DNA of 64,000 nt from Diaporthe sp. PMI_573 (GCA_021399435.1 JAJTUP010000034.1:744001-808000); one strand, 5' to 3'; shown: positions 12,972 to 25,149, numbered from the stretch's first letter. Notes: generated by a model not told the origin, from the sequence alone. Numbers and translations are program-made.

Positions 12972-13662
12972 GAGCGACCACCTTCTGAATATTGACTTTT
13001 GGCCGTCTAGAGGCAACTCTCGATGCACCTATTGCTGGTTGCAAAAGGAAACAAGGTTACGCGAAAGCCAACCTTACAACATAAGCTTGAAACATCCGAC
13101 GAACATGTCATTCGCTCAATCTCTTAGCTTGATAGCTCCCTCCATCGACGGAAGTCCGCTTGTGTCGCCGTCAGCTATGCGCTGGGGACGTCATCCTTCG
13201 ACAAAGCTATTGCGAAGCCATCCGCCAATCCCAATCGAACAGCCCTGTATGCCACCGACGTGGGACCAACAAAGCCTGGCTGCGATTTGGATCCTTCCAA
13301 TTGCGTCCCCACCAAAACTAGGCTGGTGGGCTCGGGTGACATAAGACGACCCTGCATCGATCTGCGAGGCTGTGATCATGGCCCACAAGGGCAGGCTGGC
13401 TCAGCTGAGCCCACAGCATGTGGCCGAGATGCGTTGTCAGAACGCTGTCACTTCGTTCAAAAGTCGGAGCAAGCGCTCTCGACGAGGCAATCTTCCAGGC
13501 CAGCAATCTAGGTTCATCGGAAAGGCCCTCGCTCTTCTCATTCTCATCTCCGGGTGCCATCTGTGGTTGTTTGTGAATATTTCCGATCATTTCCATCGAC
13601 TCACGACCGTGCTGGTGGACTCAGATACTCTACCAGGCCGAGTATCGTCTCTCTCAGCGAAC

Positions 13663-15132
13663 ATGGCAGCCCCTAAGACCATCTACTGCTGGTTGGCTAA
13701 GGCGAGCCTGCTAGGGTTTTCATTGGCGGCCACAGACAGAGCAACTGCTATAGACCGCTCTGTGACAGCCATCAAGACGTTGCAGACCTTCTACAATGAG
13801 CCAGATGGGCTCTGGGAAACTACCGGCTGGTGGAACAGTGGGAATTGTCTCACTTCTCTGGGAGACTTCCTCTATCTGGCTGTTGACGGCGCAGATGACT
13901 TGGGATTAGAAGATGTGCTGTCCAACACTTTTACTCAAGCCCAGCAGACCAGTCAGATGGCAACCAAAACACTTGTGAAAGGCTCGAGCAGGCGTTTGTT
14001 CGAATCAAGATACACTGCCTCTCTGGTCTTGGGCGAGTCGGGTCTCGCTTCGAGGGGCTTCAGTGGCTTCATCAACAATTATTACGATGACGAAGGCTGG
14101 TGGGCCTTGGCTTGGGTTAGGGCATTCGATGTCACTGGAAATACCCAGTATCTTACCATGGCTGAAAGTATCTTCACAGATATGCGGGGTGGTGTGAATG
14201 GTACTTGCGGGGGAGGTATATGGTGGAGTAAGGACAGGAAGTACAAGAACGCAAGTAAGCAACTCCCTGACGCCGATCACATTCTACGATCTTTTCCATG
14301 CCTCCAACTCTCTGTCAGGCATTCGCCGGGCTCTGGAAGGCCTTGGCCCGTAGAGAGAGGGAGACTAGTGGCAGAGAAGCGTCCGGGCCACGTCTGTTCA
14401 GATCTAAATTTCTTCAATGCTTCAGTGGCTGACTAGTTTTATTGCAGTCGCTAATGAGCTGTACCTGTCCGTTGCTGCCTCTCTTGCAAACCGGGCAGCT
14501 GAAAAAGATGCGTACTTGAGTATCGCCAAGGACCAGTGGAACTGGTTTAAGGGCAGTGGTATGATCAACGACCAGAACCTGATCAATGATGGACTCGACA
14601 TAAACTCTGATGGCTCTTGCAGTAACAATGGGGACATTGTTTGGAGCTACAACCAGGGAGTCATTCTCGGGGGGCTGGTCGAACTCTCCAGAGCCACTGG
14701 GGACCCAGAGTACCTGTCTGAAGCTACTGCGATTGCGGAGGCTGCGATAGAGGCCCTTTCAGAAGACGGCATCCTTCACGAAAGCTGCGAGCCGAATGAC
14801 TGCGGCGGCGACGGCCCTCAGTTCAAGGGTAAGCAAATCAGTCCCGCACGCACACCCTCTCGGGTGGTTGACCAGAGCTGACTTGACACAAACTCCCAGG
14901 TATATTCATGCGGAACCTGCAGTACTTGCAACTCGAAGCCCCGCAAGACCGCTTCCGCGATTTCATCCTGGAGAACGCGGACTCCATATGGAACAATGAC
15001 CGTAACAGCAGCGACTTCTTGGGACTCGTGTGGTCCGGTCCGCCTTCCGCCGGCGGGTTTCCTAACGCGAGCACGCAAAGCTCGGCATTGGACACGCTCA
15101 TCGCTGCGGTAGCCGTGTTGCAGGGCGTATGA
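13663..15132 (+). CDS. Secreted GH76 alpha-1,6-mannanase
   Basis: Three exons, 13663-14254, 14448-14828 and 14900-15132, give 401 residues. Both junctions restore the frame (KYKNA-IANELYL and QFKG-IFMRN). The N-terminus has a signal-peptide pattern: a short polar start, then LAKASLLGFSLAA. The diagnostic GH76 block YYDDEGWWALAW carries the two adjacent catalytic aspartates at about residues 142-143. Later blocks (GGIWWSKDR, NELYLSVAASL, WSYNQGVILGGLVEL) also fit the family. GH76 enzymes cleave alpha-1,6-mannan backbones, acting on the fungal cell wall or on foreign mannan. The DFG5/DCW1 wall-crosslinking branch ends in a GPI signal, which I do not see here: the protein ends in DTLIAAVAVLQGV. 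It is therefore probably a freely secreted enzyme. I chose the ATG at 13663 because it starts the signal peptide, although the frame is open further upstream. Confidence 0.88.
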
Positions 15133-15718
15133 ACAATCAACTTGTTGATAGAGAACATGACTCAAAGCTGTGGTACATCGTCAAGGTTCGAATTTATGTA
15201 TTTATGTATACTCGCTTGGGGAAAGACCTCCGTCTCATAGTTAATACATGAAACCAAATATTATACTGTAGGACCAAAATCCTCTTTATTTGACTGCACT
15301 GAAAGGACTTTGAGTAAAGATCGAACTGCTTGTTGATCCATGTGCCCACCTCCACCCCCCCCCCTCTTCCAAGGAAGCGGGGAGGGTATCCTGCAGACCC
15401 TGAAAAGAAGGGGTTTGGCAAAGCCACCAGTTGACCAAAGGGCAAATTGTTAGGCCTGTAGAGGCTCTACTTGGGAGGTTTATGGGCCTTTTCGACACCA
15501 AATTCACCAACAACCTGGAATATTTGTTGCTTGTTGCTCTCATCAGACCGCAAGCTTTTGTAGTGATCAAAGCACCAGGCAAACCTGACAGCTATCAGGT
15601 CACATCGCCAGAAGCCACGGGCAGGAGCCCGCACTCTAACCCACCTTCACCAGGCGGACCGCCCCGGTGAAGAAGACTGCTGCACTTAGACTTTGCTGTC
15701 GCGGCCAAGCACATCAAA
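15133..15718. other. Intergenic, GH76 3' end and cofactor D promoter
   Basis: Between two same-strand genes. It contains a C run near 15353-15364 and the sequence before the ATG at 15719. No further gene or motif is seen. Confidence 0.5.
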
Positions 15719-18700
15719 ATGGAAGACGCCCCCGAGGAAGACTTGGACATCAAGTTGCAAACTGTCTCCAAAGACCTCATTGCCGAATTCGACGCCCGCC
15801 TCAGGCCCTTCTTGCGCAAGGCAGATGGATCTGGCCGTGTCCGCTCTCGCGTGCGTGCACGTGAGGTGTCGCATCTTATGTCAAATGTAGGTGGAACATG
15901 CCATCTTTGGGTCTATGCTGGTATTGACTGGCTGGCATAGCTTCTCGACCCTTTTCAAGAACTGCCTCAGCTCCTTGATCCGCATTTGCCCAAGTGGCTC
16001 CCCGTGCTGGCCGAGGCCGTCCTGGAGTATCAGCAGACGAGGCGGAGCCACGCCGCAGAAGTCTCAAGTACATCTTCATTATTAATGCCACTCCAGACTG
16101 CAGTGTGCAAGCTGATCTACACCTTCTGCAAGATCCGCGGCGAGAAGGTCATCGTGAACTTCCTCAATGTTGAGACACGGTATCTTGAGCTCCTCCTGTC
16201 CGCTATCGAGGAATCGGAGAGGCACCTGGGCTCGGATGGCGCTGTGCTTCAGTGGACCTGGGAGGAGCGGTATGTTGTACTGCTGTGGTTGTCCCATCTC
16301 ATGTTTGCACCATTTGACCTAGCAACAATATCCTCGGTCTACATGCACGACGTCGACCTAGCCGGCGTCCCGGGCTTCCTCTGGCCGTTCAAACCCCCAA
16401 GCATCACTGTGCGAATCTTGCCGCTGGCAACCAAGTATCTGGCCTCGCCAGGCAAGGAGAGGGATGCGGCCAGAACCCTCCTTGTGAGGATGGCCATGCG
16501 TCGGGACATGCAGAAGCTCGGCATCCTGCAGGCTCTCATCGACTGGGCCCTGTTCTCGTTGCACCCGGGCCAAGAGGACAGCGATTCCGCGGGCGAACAT
16601 GGTTCGAAACATGAGCCCAACCAGAATCCCTACACCTTTATTGGAGTGCTTGCTTTCCTGGCAGGGGTTCTGTCTTCTGCTGACGCATCTGAGGTGGAAA
16701 AGTACTCATCCAAAGTCTTCTACACCGTGAATGCTACGATGTGGAGCGATGATGACACCTCTCACGTTATCAACTCGTCTGCTGTTGCAAAGAAGACCGT
16801 CATCAAGGTCATGCGCTCGATTGCTGTGTCGAAGTTGACCAGAGAGAGCCGAGACATGTCAGGGATTCAGCTTGTGGAGACTACTGTGCGGTACCTCCTG
16901 AGGAGCCTTTCTGACAAAGACACGCCCGTCAGATTTGCGGCGAGCAAAGCGTTGGGTGCCATCACCCTCAAATTGCCCAAGGAAATAGCCTCACAAGTTG
17001 TGGCGGCTGTCCTACAAGCGCTAAGGGAACATGTTCGGGTGGCCGATCAGGCATCAGACTCGAACTGGCCGAGTTGGCAGCCACTAAAGAAGGATCTGGC
17101 CTCAGTCGATCCCCTTGAGTGGCATGGGCTCATGCTCACGTTGTCACATCTCTTATACCGGCGTTCGCCACCCCCAGAGAGCCTCGGGAACATATTGCAA
17201 GCATTGCTGCTTGGTCTCTCGTTCGAGCAGCGAAGCGCATCCGGGGTCTCTGTCGGAGCCAATGTCCGCGATGCAGCTTGTTTCGGCGTCTGGGCTGTTG
17301 CAAGACGTTACTCCACTGAGGAGCTCCTTGCCGTCAATCATGAGCTCTTGGAAGGAGAGCGCCGTGAGAGTGGCCATGGCTCCATTTTGCAGTTGCTCGC
17401 TACTCATTTGGTAGTCACAGCTTGTTTGGACCCTGCGGGGAACATCAGGCGTGGCTCCTCGGCTGCTTTACAGGAACTTATTGGAAGGCATCCTGATACT
17501 GTGGGAAAGGGCATCGCGATTGTGCAGACAGTGGACTACCACGCTGTGGCACTAAGATCGAGAGCGATGCAAGATGTTGCTCTGGCCGCTACAAAGCTAC
17601 ATTCACAGTACGGAGTGGCCATTCTCGAGGCTGTCCTCGGCTGGCGGGGTCTGGGTGACGCCGATGAACGTGTTCGAAGATACGCAGGAGCATCATGCGG
17701 TATGATCACTGCCGAGCTGGCGCAGATGTCCTCGGCGAGCTCTGGAATTATCTCCAAGTCCTTTGACAATATAGCATCGTCCATCCGGGTACTGCAACCG
17801 CGCCAAGTCGAGGAACGGCACGGTCTGCTGCTAGCATTCGCTTCAGTCATGGATCAACTCCCACAGATCGTTGCATGCAGCCAGTGTCAGAATGACCAAC
17901 AACAATTAGCACCTGTGATCGAAAGGATGCTGTATGAAGTGGAGTGGACCCTGAAATTCATCGCGGTCACGACCTTTCGACGCCCAGATCTTATCGCAGA
18001 GGCAGCAAGTCGGCTTTTCACCTCCTCATTCCCGGTTTTCCAAGCATCATACCTCGGTCTTGATGCCACCACGCCGTCGGACCTGGTACGTGGCCCTTGT
18101 CTCTTGTCATTATTGAAGACAAGTGACACAAGTACTGCTGTGTCCGGGATGGTAGGGTGTTCTGGTTCGAAGGACTTCCCACCTTCTTGGGTCAACGAGC
18201 TTTTGCCGAAAATTTTGAATACTTGTCTTATTCGGACAGAACAAGCAGTGGTCGACGCGGCCTCTGAGGCTGCGGTCGTATTGCTGCTCTTCGTGGGGCC
18301 CGCCCAACGCGATGAACTCATTCAGAGCTGGGCAAATATCGTCCTGAATGCACCACGAGGTGGGAACATTAAAGGGCACTTGATGGCCCTGACCAGGTCG
18401 TATGCAGTCGTGTGGACATCACGCAAAGAGACGAAGAATACAAGCTCGGAAACCATCCCTAGAACCATATTGAAATGCTGGGCCAAGGAAACAACTGTGG
18501 ATGTGAGGGTGTGGATACTGGAGAGCCTTGTTGAAGGCGACGTGCTGAGGTATAACGTCCAAACATTGCTTCAGCTGATATCAGAGGCACTGGAGGACTA
18601 TACGACGGACGCGAGAGGTGATGTTGGATCTCATGTTCGTTTGCACGCCATACAGGCGACCAAGTATTTGTGGGCCTCGATGGCGGATCCAGAGACAAGG

Positions 18701-19628
18701 CCAGCAGAGACGGCTCTTCACGCGGCAGCTTCTAGGTTATTGCTGCCTATCATCCGGCTTGGTGCTGAGAAACTTGACAAGGTGAGGCCGGAGGCACAGT
18801 CAACGCTGGCCCTGGCCTTGTGTTCAGAGTATGTCCCGCCTTCCCCTCTTAATCCAGGGCAACACAGGAAATTAACACCGTCACAGCTCATCAAGAGATC
18901 TGAAGAAGCGTTCTTTCTCATCTCAAGAGTACTTTCACTTCTTGCTTGATCTCACAACCCACGGGCACTGGCTGCACGAAGCATTTCGCGTCGCGAACGG
19001 GTTCGGGTCTGATGAGTGGATGGACGAGCTCCTGGCGGGGTATGTGACCTCAGCAGACACAGGCAACGAGGACCTCGTGATAGCTAGCCGCTCCGCACTC
19101 TGCAATTACTGCCGTGCGAGCCAGGAGAACCTCGACCGCGTGTGTGCTTCACTCTATCGGAACATGAAGACCCGCCAGGGCCAGGACCGGGTCATAGTGC
19201 CGACGCTGGAGATCATTGCGTTTCTCCTGTCCGTAGGCCTGTACCAGAGGACCAAGACGGTTGATTTCAAAAGTCTCTGCCTACAGGCCCAGAAGGCAAG
19301 CTACAAGACCGGCAACGTGCGGAAGCTTATGGCCTGCGTCAAGGTGTACGGCGGCATCGCGAGCATGGGCCATGGTTGCGACGGGCTGGCGCCGATGGCG
19401 ACTGACGCTCTTGGGCAGAAGCGACTGGAAGCTTTGGCAGAAGCGAGGAAGAGGCTGGGTGCCTTGCTGCTGCACCCTTGGCCGCGCGTCCGGACGGCGG
19501 TCGTCGACGAGCTCTGGAATGTGCTCTCTGGCCATGAGGCCGAAACGGCTGCAAGGCTCAAGGGGGTGGACTGGGGCGCGGCCGAGAAGGGGATCTTGAA
19601 GCAGTTCGGTTCGGACTTGAGCCTGTAG
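15719..19628 (+). CDS. alp1: Tubulin-folding cofactor D (TBCD, Alp1/Cin1)
   Basis: Three exons, 15719-15886, 15941-18828 and 18887-19628, give 1265 residues, close to the usual family length. The first intron (54 bp) joins HLMSN to LLDPFQELPQLLDPHLPKWL, the conserved N-terminal block. The second (58 bp, donor GTATGT, TTAAC branch, CAG acceptor) restores the frame to SSQEYFHFLLDL. The body is a HEAT-like helical solenoid, with a typical repeat in SDKDTPVRFAASKALGAI. Cofactor D binds beta-tubulin and, with cofactors E and C, assembles the alpha/beta dimer in the cytosol. The C-terminal block after the second intron is the conserved cofactor D C-terminal region. The start has an A at -3 (aaaATGg). 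Without the second intron the frame stops at 18949, so a naive open-frame reading would lose about 250 residues. Confidence 0.92.
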
Positions 19629-19710
19629 GCCACGACAAGGTTCTTGTTACAGATGGGAGGCCAGGCAAGCGGGTAGATGGCCTTGGGGGTAAACAACCCA
19701 TGGACGACTG

Positions 19711-19857
19711 CTTCACATACGTTATTACAGTAATAACACAGCCACATTCTTGGAAATTCGAAACATATCATTACGGTGGCCATAAAGTTTCTTTGCCTTC
19801 CACCCGGCTAATCTAAAGTAAATTACCCTACAGAAGGTCATTCTAAAGAAGTCTACA
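19711..19857 (-). mobile_element. Truncated copy of the 15-bp-array element (left end only)
   Basis: Starts with cttcacatacgttattacag, which matches the inverted terminal sequence of the copy at 45698. The next 60 bases align with the same copy (TTACGGTGGCC against TTATAGTGGAA, then a TTTGCCTTCCACC-like stretch). It ends in two or three degenerate 15-bp units such as aattaccctacagaa and ggtcattctaaagaa. The hairpin core and the tail are missing. The other end is lost, so this is a decayed remnant. Confidence 0.6.
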
Positions 19858-21308
19858 CCGAGGCCGACGAGAACAGGCATCATCTGCTTCTTGGGAGTGG
19901 CATGAGGGAACGCAGTGGCCTTGGTGATCTCGGGGCCGTTGTATATGGCTTTTAACTATTGAGCTACTTCGCAAATCTAATGATCTGGGCCGTGTAGCGC
20001 ACACTCGAGCTAGGCTCGTTCGTGCGTAAAAGGAACTATTGTCTCTCAGGCGTAGCATTGACATCTCCCGCGCACAGCATCCTGTGACCACACTGACAAA
20101 GGCACCTTATTAGTCCCGTCACTCAGAGGAGACATCCCAGTCCGAGCCGTGGTTCGTCCCACCCGGCCGGTCTAGCCTCGGGACCGGCGAGGAGGGCGAC
20201 ACGAATTATCAAGCATGTCACATTTCTGACAGATGTCGCACAGCAGCTGCTGTCCGACTCCTGTGTGTTGCCAGTGACGTTCGCGACGCCTGGCCGTGGA
20301 CCAGACAAGCAGGGAAGCAATATCCAATCTCTTCTCTCGAAGGCGAACGGGCGGGATGGGTGGAACAGTTCACGGCCCACTCTAGCCCCAGCCCTCGGCC
20401 CCTCGCTCTCACTCAAACCCACGTGTCAGGCCTGTCGCTGAGTGGGGACGGGGAGAACGAAGTCCTGTCTCTTGGCGCGAATTAGGTTCGGCACCGGTAT
20501 TATTTGATTAGGCTCAACGTCGGCGAAAGGGTCAGAACAGAAAGAGGCTTGTTGTGGCTTGCAGCCATCGTTCGATGAATAGGACGATTCGCAGGGCGTG
20601 CCCTACAGGCGTTATCCCAGCCCGGGTCGGGCTTCCTGTTGGGACTTGGAATTGCGAGGGTCGGAATCCAAGAAAGTTTGCGGCGAACAGACATGGGCCA
20701 ACGGTTATTCGTAGCAACCGAAATGCAAAGACCGGGGGAGGGGCGCTGCCCAGTGGCGGACACAACGTCTTTGTCTCCCGAGGCGGCGAATGGAAGGCGC
20801 GGAGCTCATGTCCGCAACTCAGACGGCCTGTGCCAGCATTGAAATTGAAATTGACATGCAAGGACTTTTAACTTTGGTTCGAGTCCCACCAGTCCTCGAC
20901 GAAACATCCCCAAAGCAGATGTGGAAGGTTGGACTGGATGCGCCACCAAGTCGCAGCAGAGACACCCGAGAGGCAGCGTCACATTCGTTATTTTTTCTTC
21001 AAACCCCAAAGCTCGACCCCCCCTCCCCCTCGGCGGGGCTGGGGCCGTCCGTATCCATCCAGACTTCGCCGTCGTGTGCACGAGTCTGATAGGTGTATAG
21101 GTCATTGCGACAGGCGTCCGACCCGCCTGTGGTTGGACGGGGGCTGGATCAACTGCCGCATGCCGAGCCAAGCTACTGTGCAAGGTCGTTGGCACAGGAG
21201 ACCAACGGGCCGTAATTTGATGCTACAGCATCGATGGCATGCATGCTAAGTCAGACTCCGCTCGTTCAGGCGGGGGGGACCGCTTCCTTGGACAATCCCG
21301 TCTGCACA

Positions 21309-21333
21309 TGCAGTGCAGTGCAGTGCAGTGCAG
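21309..21333 (+). repeat. Microsatellite (TGCAG)n
   Basis: Five perfect TGCAG units. Non-coding. Confidence 0.85.
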
Positions 21334-22490
21334 GTCGAGTCAAGGTGCAACGAATCGCGAGCTTGGGGCGGCGGCGGCTCCGAGCTCAGACTTTTGTGTG
21401 TATGGACGACTGTAGTCTATTGCGATCCGGCTACTGCGGTGCGCCGTCTCGCATATTGCCGCAAGCTCTGATTGTGGACTGGCCAGCCGCTTTCGACCTG
21501 TTGCGTCGCAGGGGCTGGAAACTATCGACCTCGAGCGCGGTAGTATTCCAAATATTTGCGGAGTTGTGGAACACGAGCACTCGTTGTGAAGTTGGCCACC
21601 TGATGTTGGTCAATTGTGGGAGGGAACTGAGCATCGTGCATGTGTCATCACCACACATACACGATCAAACGTCGGATTCCCAATGACATGCCGTCCAGGG
21701 CAGCAGGGCCAATCCACGAGACAAGGCTTGCAGCCCGGAAATGAATAAATGAGCTGACGACACGATTTGCAGTCTGTTCCATTGACAGGGCGGCCGACAG
21801 GCGGAATGATGGGCACGCCCAAGCTGGGGGTGGGGGCGGAATATTGCTGCCTGGAGGTTGATGACGAGAGCTCAGAGCTCCCGCTTGGCCCCGACCCCTC
21901 TGCCCCTAGGGCCCTAGTTCCCCTGGTCCCTGATCAAAGACCCCCAGCCTGCCAACGTCTTTCCACCCACACTCCCCCCTCCCTCCAACTCGAGTTCAAG
22001 CTTCCGTTGGCCCCCTGTCCTTGACACCTTGGATGGAATAGCAACCAGGAATTACCTGGCCTGCCCAACGCTTGCCCCCCGTTGCCTTTTCTTCCTGGCC
22101 CATAGACTACACTATACACACAGACACACGACCTATCTGTGCCGTCCTGCTGAGAGGTAGTTCTTTTGATGAAATTGATTTGAATTGAATCGCCTCGACT
22201 CGTCGCAGCTCGAGTACCAGGACCAGTCCCGTCCGTCCCGATACATCATCCATGCAGTATCCGTCCTGACTGCTTCCGCCTCAATTGACCTCCCGCTGCG
22301 CTCGTGCACCTCGGCTGTTCGCTTGACCCTCAGTGACAGACCTGCTCCGCTCCGTCTTGCTCCTCCACATATCTCCTTGTTGTCCAATCCAGCTCAGCCC
22401 AACCACCACCACCCGACTGACCTGGCTTCAAGACGCTGCCCAACGCCAGACGTCCCTCTGACCTGCTGTACATGGTAGATCACCCCCTAG

Positions 22491-24368
22491 AATACTCTCT
22501 CGATCGGCATCGGATATTGTGGACCGGCTCCCGTCCCACCTCCGCACGAGTCCGGGCCGGTCCTGTTCTCCCGTCCACCATTCCTCGCTCTCCTTCGTCG
22601 CACCCGGGCGCCCTACGCCGCCCTACTCCCCGATCGGCGGCTGCTTAGGTCTCGACAACCTAGCAGCCGCAACTCGCCGCCCAGCATTCCAGCCTCTACC
22701 GTCTTTGCACTGGGCCCGTCTTCATGGCGGAGCCCCAGTGCCTCGGCAGTCCCGGAGGATATACAGCTCGCCATTGAGGCCCTGACCAACCTCAAGGAGC
22801 ACTGTCCCAACTGGGCCAAGCGACTCGACGAGCTCAGCAGCCAGATCGAACAGAGGCAGCTCGACCTTGCCGAGGTAGCGGAGCAGCAGTCCTCGGGCTA
22901 CCTGGACCCCAACGGTCCGTCGACCAAATCCGTGCGGAATCGCGGCTCCACCCAGTCGCTCAAGCCCAACGACGACGGTGAGGCACATCCGGGGGCACAT
23001 CCCGGGGCACATCCCGGGGCACCAGCGTCGGGCAGGGCATTCCCGGTGGAGAACAAGAATGCCGCGCACGAGGCACGGCGAGCGTCCGTGGCGTCAAGGG
23101 GCGGCACCGACAGACCGCAAAAGGACCAGGATTCGAGCAATGGCAAACCACCCCTGAGCCCTTCTGCTGCAGAGGGGCAGACAAACCAGGTCATCGCGAT
23201 TGCCTCGGCTCAAGCGCGGGCGGCGCTTCGAAGGACCCAGCTGAGCAAGAAACGCGCCGCTGCCGCCGAGTCCATGCTTTCGGCCGAGGGTGCCACTCCC
23301 AGCAAGTACCGCAACCGCAATCTGGTCAAGGTGTACTATGATAGCTATGTGCAGTCTTTCTTCGAGGAGCTGGTCAAGTTTGTGAGCGCGAGCCGGAACC
23401 TGATGCGCAAGGCCAGGATGGCCGCCAAGGTCGCCCAAATCAAGAAGATGGCGGAGCTGGAGGTGCCTGACGATGCCTCCTCGTCATCAGCAGAGGAACA
23501 CTCCTGCAATGGGGATATGAGTATGGATCTCGACCCGCCACAGCTGGCGAGTCCCAATGACATGCCACCAGTAATAACAGACGGGATGAAGGTGGACCTA
23601 CCCGATGGTCAAGGGGACACTCAGGCAGATGCTACTAAGAGCACACCAGATCAGAACGTGAACAACGGTCCATCGCCCGCCATCAGCCCCAGCCGTTCGC
23701 CCCAACCACGCTCGCCGACGGCCGAAAATGTTCGTGGCAATGGCAATGGCCACAACCTTCCTTCGCAACCCCTCAAGCCCGGCTCCGTGCCCACCACCAC
23801 AAGACCGAAGCTTGGTGGTGGTTATTCCTCCTTCTCCTCTTTCGGATTGGGCCTCGGGGACTCTCAGCAGCCTGATGTCTTCGATGAGCTGGACAAAAAC
23901 CTAGAGTCCGTCCAGTCCATGTGTGAGCATGCGGCGCACCAGTTCCTGAGGGATGGCGATTGCAGCGACGAGGTCGTCAAGATCAAGGACCGGCTCAGTG
24001 GGACCAAGACATCCGCAGAGAACCAAATAGATCGCATGCTGGACCAGGACGAGACCCTCAAAGCGAAGCTCAGTGAGGCGCCGGTTCGAGCTAGGAGCTA
24101 CCGCCCACAGAGTATGAGACGGGGCGCTAGCCTTGCCGCGACAAGCCCGACTGCTGCAAGAGGCAGTGCCGAGGGCTCAAGAATTACCAGCGGTGGATTC
24201 GGTGGAGACAAACTCACAGCGGACTCAGAACCGAACCAATTTGGAGCATCTGGAGGGGTACTGGAGGTTGATGATGGGAGTGACGACGAAAACCGGGAGC
24301 CACCAAAATTACAGTATCGATCGACAAGAGCGATGGGTGCGCTCAAGACCGCCTCTCGAGGAGCGTGA
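22491..24368 (+). CDS. Conserved-looking fungal protein of unknown function; 5' end unresolved
   Basis: One frame is open from 22491 to the TGA at 24366. Codon bias and protein pattern are convincing from about 22660: SSRNSPPSIPASTVFALGP, then a helical stretch LAIEALTNLKEHCPNWAKRL and a glutamine-rich helix. A second helical block (RNLVKVYYDSYVQSFFEELV, then NLMRKARMAAKVAQIKKMAE) and a third (DVFDELDKNLESVQSMCEHA, with DRLSGTKTSAENQIDRML) are separated by long Ser/Pro-rich, probably disordered linkers. Three AHPG repeats lie near 22987-23021. The first in-frame ATG is at about 23274, well inside the structured part, so the true start must lie in an upstream exon. A possible acceptor is CCCCCTAG ending at 22490; others lie at 22648-22666. 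An ATG at 22472 opens a different frame and could be a first exon. I do not recognise the family; coiled-coil scaffolding is a guess. Confidence 0.6.
   Translation, partial: NTLSIGIGYCGPAPVPPPHESGPVLFSRPPFLALLRRTRAPYAALLPDRRLLRSRQPSSRNSPPSIPASTVFALGPSSWRSPSASAVPEDIQLAIEALTNLKEHCPNWAKRLDELSSQIEQRQLDLAEVAEQQSSGYLDPNGPSTKSVRNRGSTQSLKPNDDGEAHPGAHPGAHPGAPASGRAFPVENKNAAHEARRASVASRGGTDRPQKDQDSSNGKPPLSPSAAEGQTNQVIAIASAQARAALRRTQLSKKRAAAAESMLSAEGATPSKYRNRNLVKVYYDSYVQSFFEELVKFVSASRNLMRKARMAAKVAQIKKMAELEVPDDASSSSAEEHSCNGDMSMDLDPPQLASPNDMPPVITDGMKVDLPDGQGDTQADATKSTPDQNVNNGPSPAISPSRSPQPRSPTAENVRGNGNGHNLPSQPLKPGSVPTTTRPKLGGGYSSFSSFGLGLGDSQQPDVFDELDKNLESVQSMCEHAAHQFLRDGDCSDEVVKIKDRLSGTKTSAENQIDRMLDQDETLKAKLSEAPVRARSYRPQSMRRGASLAATSPTAARGSAEGSRITSGGFGGDKLTADSEPNQFGASGGVLEVDDGSDDENREPPKLQYRSTRAMGALKTASRGA
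22987..23021 (+). repeat. In-frame 12-bp repeat coding AHPG
   Basis: Three near-identical copies of a 12-bp unit (gggGCACATCCC) encode Ala-His-Pro-Gly three times inside the unknown protein at 22491-24368. Length is a multiple of three, so copy-number change would keep the frame. Confidence 0.75.
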
Positions 24369-25149
24369 GACTGGTTGAAGATCTCCATCGGCCTACCAAA
24401 GGAAACCGGAGACATTTCTCGTAAAACGAGATCGGCGAAGAACAAAAAGTTCGGACCACCCGTTGGCACAAATCCTTACAGGAGAGAGCTTTTGCAGACT
24501 CTTGGGGTTTCCGGATGGGTTGAGTGGCCGATTCCAGATTTATATTGGGCGAACCGTCACACGACCACGTGGAGGGAACACGGGCTAGTAACCTTGAACA
24601 ACCATATGGCTTCACACGGGAAGGGTCTGGGCAACTAGGGACGCATTGTTGCACATAGCGAGGACGTCAATTTTTGGATACGGCCAAGGCGGCCGAGCAA
24701 TATTTGGGTGACTGCACATAGCTCGGCACGGTTGGCACTGTTAGGATACAACAGCATTGTTTTAGTGAACTCGGAAGCCCAAAAGTCATGGCCATTCGAA
24801 AGATGGTCCTTTGAAAGTAACACAGATACCCTGAGCACCTCAGCCTACTTTTCTACCAGAGACGACCGGCGCGTGCCAGAAGATTCGCAAGTGATGGTGC
24901 CAACGTTGCTCCTGCAAATAGATGCTGCTCATTTGTCACTGCGGATTGTTGAATCCAAGTGACATCCGTCTCATTTTTGGCTGTTCGTTTTAGCTTGAAC
25001 ATGTGCTCGCCTTTCGGGTCGCCAGCTGGGATAGGCCTTGTGCCCTTCGCGCGAGAGCCGCCCTTTCCGCCGCATTAATCGCATGAAATAACGGGCAAGG
25101 GGTATCGCAGGTAAAGAGTCTCTGGGAAACAAACGATGCAAATCACCGA
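24369..25149. other. Intergenic between two convergent genes
   Basis: Contains the 3' ends of the flanking genes. No gene, RNA or repeat is seen. Confidence 0.5.

Larger units (their letters stand above)
5799..13662. other. Gene-poor stretch, no gene supported
   Basis: Nearly 8 kb with no protein I can support. Open frames are short, overlapping on both strands and without family motifs. The visible features are two long T runs, G runs and three microsatellites, listed separately. No tRNA or 5S RNA pattern was found. The frame of the downstream GH76 gene is open upstream to about 13372, but that part is better read as untranslated. Confidence 0.5.
19629..22490. other. Intergenic, 2.9 kb
   Basis: No gene is supported. 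It holds a truncated copy of the dispersed element (19711-19857) and a TGCAG microsatellite. The last few hundred bases are CT-rich and probably form the leader of the next gene; a CTGAC followed by CCCCCTAG at 22490 could be an intron end in that leader. Confidence 0.5.

Noticed and set aside
13372..13662. Upstream extension of the GH76 frame, with a hydrophobic stretch LALLILISGCHLWLFV
   Set aside because: It would place nearly 100 residues before a good signal peptide. The ATG at 13663 gives the expected family length.
20870..20900. Possible tRNA T-arm (ggttcgagtcccacc)
   Set aside because: The flanking bases do not form the 5-bp T stem, and no D arm, anticodon arm or acceptor stem can be fitted.
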